Shown in pieces: positions 59,423 through 64,000 of a stretch of DNA of 64,000 bases. The DNA is from VRUE01 sp963695835 (GTDB lineage Bacteria; Actinomycetota; Thermoleophilia; Solirubrobacterales; 70-9), in the NCBI GenBank assembly GCA_963695835.1, contig CAVOHR010000001.1:372001-436000 (forward strand). Direction: 5' to 3'. The first letter of the stretch is position 1; every line of letters begins with the position of its first letter. The notes under the pieces are model-generated. The model was given only the letters and a program-made list of their open reading frames with translations, ran no database searches and was not told the origin of the DNA. Made by a program: the position numbers and the translations under genes.

Positions 59423-60454
59423 GTAGCTGCTCCACCCGACATCCGCCTGGCGAACCTCAGCAAGCGTTACGGCGAGGTGGAGGCGGTCGCGGGCATCGAC
59501 CTGGAGATCGAGGCGGGCGAGTTCTTCACCCTGCTCGGGCCGTCCGGGTCGGGCAAGACGACGACGCTGCGGATGATCGCCGGCTTCGAGGACCCCAGCG
59601 GCGGCACGATCGAGCTGGCCGGACGCGACGTGTCCGGGGTGCCGCCCTACGACCGCGCCGTCAACACCGTGTTCCAGGACTACGCGCTGTTCCCGCACAT
59701 GACGGTCGGCGAGAACGTCGCCTACGGCCTGCGGGTCGCCGGCGTCGGCAGGGCCGAGCGGGCGCGCCGCCGCGACGAGGCGCTGGAGATGGTCCGCCTG
59801 CCCGGCTACGGCGAGCGCAGGCCGGGCGAGCTCTCGGGCGGCCAGCGGCAGCGCGTCGCGCTCGCCCGGGCGATCGTCAACCGGCCCCGGGTGCTGCTGC
59901 TCGACGAGCCGCTCGGCGCCCTCGACCTGAAGCTGCGCGAGCAGATGCAGAGCGAGCTGAAGACGATCCAGGGGGAGGTCGGGATCACCTTCGTCTACGT
60001 CACCCACGACCAGGACGAGGCGCTGACGATGAGCGACCGGATCGCCGTCTTCAACCAGGGGCGGATCGAGCAGGTCAGCGAGCCGGTCGCGCTCTACGAG
60101 CACCCGGCGACCGAGTTCGTCGCCGGCTTCGTCGGCGTCTCCAACATGCTGGAGCGCGGGGGGGATCGCTTCACGATCCGCCCGGAGAAGATCCGGCTGC
60201 TCGACGCCGACCACGCCCCGAACGGCCTCCGCACCGAGCGCGGCCGGATCGCCGAGGTCACCTACGCGGGGATGATCACCCGCTACACGGTCGCGCTCGA
60301 GGACGGCGGAGAGCTTCAGCTCGTTCGGCAGAACGTGGAGGGAACGGCACTCGACGTCGCCTCTGAGCAGGGGAGGGAGGTCCTGGTGGGCTGGCGCCCA
60401 GAGCACACGGTCGCGGTCCGTGGCAAATCCAAGAAAGAGGAGGAATCACTGTGA
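59423..60454 (+). CDS. Polyamine-type ABC transporter ATP-binding protein (PotA-like), start codon unclear
   Basis: This protein of about 343 residues has Walker A GPSGSGKTTTLRMIAGF, Q-loop VFQDYALFPHMTVGENV, signature LSGGQRQRVALARAI, Walker B LLLDEPLGALDLKLRE, and a C-terminal TOBE-type regulatory domain (FTIRPEKIRLLDA). The N-terminal strand DIRLANLSKRYGEVEAV lies upstream of the first GTG (59477), so the true start must be earlier. The frame begins after a TAA at 59411, and no ATG, GTG or TTG occurs there. A GTA at 59423 sits exactly where a leaderless start would. Its stop overlaps the solute-binding gene (GTGA). Confidence 0.85.
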   Translation, partial: VAAPPDIRLANLSKRYGEVEAVAGIDLEIEAGEFFTLLGPSGSGKTTTLRMIAGFEDPSGGTIELAGRDVSGVPPYDRAVNTVFQDYALFPHMTVGENVAYGLRVAGVGRAERARRRDEALEMVRLPGYGERRPGELSGGQRQRVALARAIVNRPRVLLLDEPLGALDLKLREQMQSELKTIQGEVGITFVYVTHDQDEALTMSDRIAVFNQGRIEQVSEPVALYEHPATEFVAGFVGVSNMLERGGDRFTIRPEKIRLLDADHAPNGLRTERGRIAEVTYAGMITRYTVALEDGGELQLVRQNVEGTALDVASEQGREVLVGWRPEHTVAVRGKSKKEEESL

Positions 60455-61641
60455 GGACTCAGGACGCACATCCAGCACGCACGGCGTGGCTCGTCGTCGC
60501 CGGCCTGCTCGCCTTCATGCTGCTGCTGGCCGGCTGCGGCGGCGGCGGCGGCGAATCGAGCGGCGGCGAAGAACTGACCAAGGTCGGCAAGGGAGAGGGG
60601 CAGCTCAACCTGATCTCCTGGGCCGGCTACGTCGAAGAAGAATGGGTGAAGCCGTTCGAACAGAAGACCGGCTGCAAGGTGAGCAGCAAGGTCGCCGGGA
60701 CCTCGGACGAAATGGTGCAGCTGATGCGCAGCGGCCAGTACGACGGCGTCTCCGCCTCCGGCAACGCCACCGCCCGCCTGGTCGACGGCGGCGACGTCGC
60801 CCCGGTCAACGTCAGCCTCGTCCCCAACTACGAAACGATCTTCCCCGACCTCAAGAACCAGCCCTACAACACCTTCGACGGCACCCACTACGGCATCCCG
60901 CACGGGCGCGGCGCCAACCTGCTGATGTGGAACAACGAAGACGTCACGCCCGCCCCGGATTCCTGGGACGTGATGTTCGAACCGAAGCTGGCGGCGAAGT
61001 ACAAGGGCAAGATCAGCCAGTACGACGACCCGATGTCCATCGCCGAAGCGGCGGTCTACCTGAAGTTCCACGAACCGAAGCTGGAAATCGAAAACCCCTA
61101 CGAGCTGAACGAAGAACAGTTCGAAGCCGCGGTCGACCTGCTGAAGGAACAGCGGCCCAACGTCGGCGAATACTGGTCCGAAGCGGCCAAGCAGATCCAG
61201 GCCTTCGGCAGCGGCGACAACGTGGTCGGCACGACCTGGCAGTACCAGTACTTCGCGCTCAAAGCCGAAGGCAAGCCGATGGCGGCCAGCCCTGCCAGCC
61301 AGGGCTTCCTGCCGAAGGAGGGCGCGACCGGCTGGTCGGACACCTGGATGATCAGCTCCGAAGCCAAGCATCCCAACTGCATGTACATGTGGATGAATTG
61401 GATCGTCTCGCCGACCGCGAACGCCGAGGTCGCCGAATACTTCGGCGAGGCACCGGCCCAGAGCCTGGCCTGCGAACACACCGCGGAAAAGGACTTCTGC
61501 GCCAAATACCACGCCGAAAACCCGGGGTTCTGGAAACGCGTCTACTACTGGGAGACGCCCGTCGCCGACTGCGGCAACGGAGAAAGCGACTGCATGGACT
61601 ACAACAAGTGGGTCCAGGCCTGGACCTCGATCAAGGGCTGA
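60451..61641 (+). CDS. Extracellular solute-binding lipoprotein (PotD/PotF-like)
   Basis: This 396-residue protein has a lipoprotein signal peptide with the lipobox LLLAGCGGGGG, so it is anchored outside the membrane after Cys about 30. The mature part is a family 1/8 solute-binding fold (LNLISWAGYVEEEWVKPFEQ, YNTFDGTHYGIPHGRGANLL, MYMWMNWIVSPTANAEVAEY) as in spermidine/putrescine-binding proteins. A Gly/Ser/Glu linker follows the Cys. The GTG has GAGGAGG 8 nt upstream. Unusually many GAA codons occur here compared with the GAG bias of its neighbours. Confidence 0.9.
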   Translation: MRTQDAHPARTAWLVVAGLLAFMLLLAGCGGGGGESSGGEELTKVGKGEGQLNLISWAGYVEEEWVKPFEQKTGCKVSSKVAGTSDEMVQLMRSGQYDGVSASGNATARLVDGGDVAPVNVSLVPNYETIFPDLKNQPYNTFDGTHYGIPHGRGANLLMWNNEDVTPAPDSWDVMFEPKLAAKYKGKISQYDDPMSIAEAAVYLKFHEPKLEIENPYELNEEQFEAAVDLLKEQRPNVGEYWSEAAKQIQAFGSGDNVVGTTWQYQYFALKAEGKPMAASPASQGFLPKEGATGWSDTWMISSEAKHPNCMYMWMNWIVSPTANAEVAEYFGEAPAQSLACEHTAEKDFCAKYHAENPGFWKRVYYWETPVADCGNGESDCMDYNKWVQAWTSIKG

Positions 61642-61659
61642 TCGCCCGAGCCTGAGCCG

Positions 61660-62547
61660 ATGGCCGGCGAAGCGGTCGTGGAGAGGAGGTCGGCGGGTCG
61701 CAGGCTCGCCGGCCTCTTCCACGGCCGCCCGCGCATCCAGGTCGGTGCCCTGCTCGCCGGCCCGCTCGGCTGGCTGGTCGTCGGCTACCTCGGCTCGCTC
61801 GCGGTCCTGCTGATCGCCGCCTTCTGGTCGGTCGATCCGCTCAGCGGCGAAGTCGTCCGTGGTTTTGGCCTCGAAAACTTCGAAACCCTCGTCGACGAAC
61901 CGGTCTACCGCACGATCGCCGAGCGGACGATCGTGATCGCCGCCCTCGTCACCGTGACCGACGCCGTGCTCGCCTTCCCGATCGCCTTCTACATGGCGAA
62001 GCTGGCGAGCCGGCGCGGCAAAGCGCTGCTCGTCGTCGCCGTCCTGCTGCCGCTCTGGTCGAGCTACCTGGTCAAGGTCTACTCCTGGCGGACGATGCTC
62101 TCCGCCGACGGGGTGCTGAACTGGGCGCTGGCGCCGCTCGGCCTGCACGGCCCGGGCTTCGGCAACGTCGCCGTCTGGCTGGTCATGAGCTACCTCTGGC
62201 TGCCCTACATGATCCTGCCGATCTACGCCGGCCTGGAGCGGATCCCGGACTCGCTGATCAGCGCCTCCGAGGACCTCGGCGCCGCGCCGTTCACCACCTT
62301 TCGCCGGGTGATCCTGCCGCTCGCCTTCCCGGCGGTGGTCGCCGGCTCGATCTTCACCTTCTCGCTCACCCTCGGCGACTACATCACGCCGCGGCTGGTC
62401 TCCAACAACCAGTTCATCGGCAACGTCGTCTTCAACAACATCGTCAACAACCTGCCGCTGGCCTCGGCCTTCGCCCTGGTGCCGATCATGGTGATGATCG
62501 CCTACCTGCTGGTCGCCCGCAAGCTGGGCGCCTTCGAGCACATCTGA
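61660..62547 (+). CDS. ABC transporter permease (PotB-like)
   Basis: This 295-residue inner-membrane permease has six hydrophobic segments and the EAA motif SASEDLGAAPFTTFRRVILPL facing the ATPase. The N-terminal 30 residues are basic and cytosolic. The phrase LPLWSSYLVKVYSWRTML is typical of PotB/PotH. The stop overlaps an ATG that opens an 11-codon frame leading to potC. Confidence 0.92.
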   Translation: MAGEAVVERRSAGRRLAGLFHGRPRIQVGALLAGPLGWLVVGYLGSLAVLLIAAFWSVDPLSGEVVRGFGLENFETLVDEPVYRTIAERTIVIAALVTVTDAVLAFPIAFYMAKLASRRGKALLVVAVLLPLWSSYLVKVYSWRTMLSADGVLNWALAPLGLHGPGFGNVAVWLVMSYLWLPYMILPIYAGLERIPDSLISASEDLGAAPFTTFRRVILPLAFPAVVAGSIFTFSLTLGDYITPRLVSNNQFIGNVVFNNIVNNLPLASAFALVPIMVMIAYLLVARKLGAFEHI

Positions 62548-62582
62548 TGGCCGGCGCCTCGACACACCCGGTGGTCGCGTGA
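62547..62582 (+). CDS. Mini-ORF (11 residues) bridging the two permease genes
   Basis: ATG 62547 overlaps the PotB-like stop (TGATG), and the TGA at 62580-62582 overlaps the PotC-like GTG (GTGA). The peptide is MAGASTHPVVA. There is no long palindrome here. It supports the view that gaps in operons of this genome are kept open as tiny coupled frames, but on its own it could be chance. Confidence 0.35.
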   Translation: MAGASTHPVVA

Positions 62583-63448
62583 GGCTCTCCCGCCGCTCGG
62601 CGCTGCTGCTCCGCCTCGCGGTGGCGGTCGGCCTCGCCTTCATCTACATCCCGCTGATCGTGATCGCCATCTATGCCTTCAACGCGAGCAACGTCCTGCA
62701 GTGGCCCCCGCCCGGGCTGACCCTGGACTGGTTCCCGAAGGCGATCGAAGACGAATTCGCCCGCGAAGCCCTGCTCACCTCGCTCAAGGCGGGCCTGGCG
62801 GCGACCGCGATCGCCCTCGTCCTCGGCACCCTCGCCTCGCTGGCCGTCGCCCGCCACCGCTTCTTCGGCCGCGAGACCGTCTCCTTCCTGGTGATCCTGC
62901 CGATCGCCCTGCCGGGGATCGTCACCGGCGTCGCGATCAGCAACACCTTCACCCAGGTGCTCGGCGTCAGCCTCGGCCTGCTGACCGTGATCATCGGCCA
63001 CGCCACCTTCTGCATCGTCGTCGTCTACAACAACGTCGTCGCCCGCCTGCGCCGCGTCTCGACCTCCTTCGAGGAGGCCTCGGCCGACCTCGGCGCCCAC
63101 ACCTGGCAGACCTTCCGCTACGTCACCCTGCCCAACCTGAAGACCGCGCTCGCTGCCGGCGCGCTGCTCGCCTTCGCGCTCTCCTTCGACGAGATCATCG
63201 TCACCACGTTCACGATCGGGGCGGGGCGGGAAACGCTGCCGATCTGGATCTTCCGCAACCTCTTCCGCCCGAACCAGCTGCCGATCGTCAACGTCGTCGC
63301 CGTCCTCGTCGTGCTGATCTCGATCGTCCCGGTCTACCTCGCCCACCGGCTGACCCGGGAGGAAGGCGGGCCCGCAGCCGGCCGCGGCGTCCGCGGCGGC
63401 CGGATCGAGGGCGGCGGCGTCGAGACCGAGGCGACGGCCGTCCCATAG
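62579..63448 (+). CDS. ABC transporter permease (PotC-like)
   Basis: This 289-residue second permease has six hydrophobic segments and the EAA motif EASADLGAHTWQTFRYVTLP. The phrase YIPLIVIAIYAFNASNVLQW at the N-terminus and SFDEIIVTTFTIGAGRETLP near the C-terminus are typical of PotC/PotI. The C-terminal tail is Gly/Arg-rich and cytosolic. GTG start, coupled to the upstream mini-ORF. It completes a full ATPase, binding protein and two-permease importer for a polyamine-like cation. Confidence 0.92.
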   Translation: MRLSRRSALLLRLAVAVGLAFIYIPLIVIAIYAFNASNVLQWPPPGLTLDWFPKAIEDEFAREALLTSLKAGLAATAIALVLGTLASLAVARHRFFGRETVSFLVILPIALPGIVTGVAISNTFTQVLGVSLGLLTVIIGHATFCIVVVYNNVVARLRRVSTSFEEASADLGAHTWQTFRYVTLPNLKTALAAGALLAFALSFDEIIVTTFTIGAGRETLPIWIFRNLFRPNQLPIVNVVAVLVVLISIVPVYLAHRLTREEGGPAAGRGVRGGRIEGGGVETEATAVP

Positions 63449-63560
63449 AGCCCATCCCGGTAGGGGTGGAACGTCTTGTACTTTTTGGCAACTAGGTAGG
63501 CAGAGCACGTACATTTCTGGCCCACTTCCGGCCTAGCCTTTCCGTCGTCAACCGAGAAGC

Positions 63561-63591
63561 GGCCGGGGCACCGCTGGAACGGCCCCCGGCC
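63561..63591. terminator. Hairpin downstream of the ABC operon
   Basis: GGCCGGGG (63561-63568) and CCCCGGCC (63584-63591) form a perfect 8-bp stem 110 nt after the permease stop. With no T-run it could equally be a leader hairpin of the next small gene. Confidence 0.4.
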
Positions 63592-63604
63592 CGGCACAGG
63601 AAAG

Positions 63605-63907
63605 GTGGCCTTTCCCATGCAGCACAAGGCTAATGGCGTGCGCCCAAAGCGCTCCAATCACGCTCAGGACGTAAAGGACCAGGGGATCGTGCTGATGCAC
63701 GTCCTGGCGCTCCACCCAACGAATCTGATCGTCCCGGACCTCGTACGGGAGATCACCAGCGGCTCTGACGAGTTCGCCGAGGGCGACTCGGTAGAGCGAG
63801 CGATCAGGGACCTAACCGGAGTGGGGCTGCTTCACTGCCCCGGCGGCTTAGTCGTGCCGACGCGGGCGGCACTGCGGTTCATCGAGATTCTGAATGGGGG
63901 TGCCTGA
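63605..63907 (+). CDS. Small hypothetical protein, possibly winged-helix
   Basis: This protein has 100 residues from a GTG at 63605, or 96 from the ATG at 63617, which has AAAGGTGG 7 nt upstream. The body (LALHPTNLIVPDLVREITSG, SVERAIRDLTGVGLLHCPGG, LVVPTRAALRFIEI) has the helix-helix-wing rhythm of a small winged-helix DNA-binding protein with a basic N-terminus. I do not recognise the family. Base use is somewhat less GC-rich than in its neighbours. Confidence 0.65.
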   Translation: MAFPMQHKANGVRPKRSNHAQDVKDQGIVLMHVLALHPTNLIVPDLVREITSGSDEFAEGDSVERAIRDLTGVGLLHCPGGLVVPTRAALRFIEILNGGA

Positions 63908-63988
63908 ACTTAATCCCGCGGCGGTCTCGGATCGTCGTAGATGGTCCCGCCTCCTCGACGCTGCTTGGGACCTACCCTAAGGACATAG

Positions 63989-64000
63989 ATGACCTTGATC
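63989..64000 (+). CDS. Possible start of a further gene, cut by the window end
   Basis: ATG at 63989 is preceded by AAGGA (63979-63983) with a 5-nt spacer and by TACCCT further upstream. Only four codons are visible. The region 63908-63988 shows no other feature. Confidence 0.3.

Noticed and set aside
63460..63560. Possible promoter or small RNA in the AT-richer stretch after the ABC operon
   Set aside because: No clear -10/-35 pair or stable structure apart from the hairpin at 63561; not enough to call.

Overview
The window is about 64 kb of very GC-rich, almost entirely coding bacterial DNA. Gene content and protein style point to an actinobacterium of the Thermoleophilia / Solirubrobacterales type. 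The evidence is a 14-subunit Nuo operon, a mycobacterial-style fused 2-oxoglutarate dehydrogenase (KGD), an AcrA1-like fatty-acyl reductase, a decaprenyl-phosphate phosphoribosyltransferase-like UbiA protein, secreted proteins with the leader RLTYANVMSSIAVFLVVGG, a c-di-AMP riboswitch before a wall-hydrolase-like gene, and many apparently leaderless genes (TANNNT box 6-9 nt before the start). Taxonomy is inference.

Layout. 1-14134: nuoB (tail only) to nuoN, all on the plus strand, almost every junction overlapping by 4 or 8 nt. 14244-25706: AEC transporter, a coiled-coil membrane protein, a double-domain ThyX-like protein, a lipoprotein-export-type ABC exporter, a CBS protein, several unknowns, a sulfotransferase and a RibD-C reductase. 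25802-31975: an acyl-CoA dehydrogenase followed by a toxin-antitoxin-like island (AbiEii nucleotidyltransferase plus XRE antitoxin, DUF4143 ATPase, MNT/HEPN pair, an orphan antitoxin copy), ending in a duplicated acyl-CoA dehydrogenase tail and a truncated PIN gene. 32080-34556: three tandem secreted repeat proteins. 34717-44718: APH-like kinase, a second DUF4143 ATPase, a two-component pair, DEAD-box helicase, quinone reductase, PfkB kinase, citrate synthase and small unknowns. 44725-58478: DUF6941 protein, UbiA, an AGPS-like FAD enzyme, a fatty-acyl reductase, KGD, aconitase and an SDR. 58584-63448: riboswitch with NlpC-like gene, then a polyamine-type ABC uptake operon; the last 550 bases hold one small unknown gene and perhaps the start of another.

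How it works together. Complex I, citrate synthase, aconitase and KGD form an aerobic energy core. The AGPS-like and fatty-acyl reductase genes together suggest alkyl-ether lipid synthesis. The accessory part is the 27-31.7 kb defence/TA island, whose ends show recombination scars.

The most unusual feature is a set of short palindromic elements spread through the housekeeping operons. Some lie in-frame inside nuoD, nuoE, nuoG (twice), nuoJ, nuoN and the AGPS-like gene. Others lie exactly in operon gaps (nuoH/I, nuoI/J, nuoL/M, nuoM/N, 40.4 kb, 44.4 kb), where each encodes a 17-35 residue mini-ORF whose start overlaps the upstream stop and whose stop overlaps the downstream start, so translational coupling is kept. 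All statements rest on reading the sequence; no database search was run.
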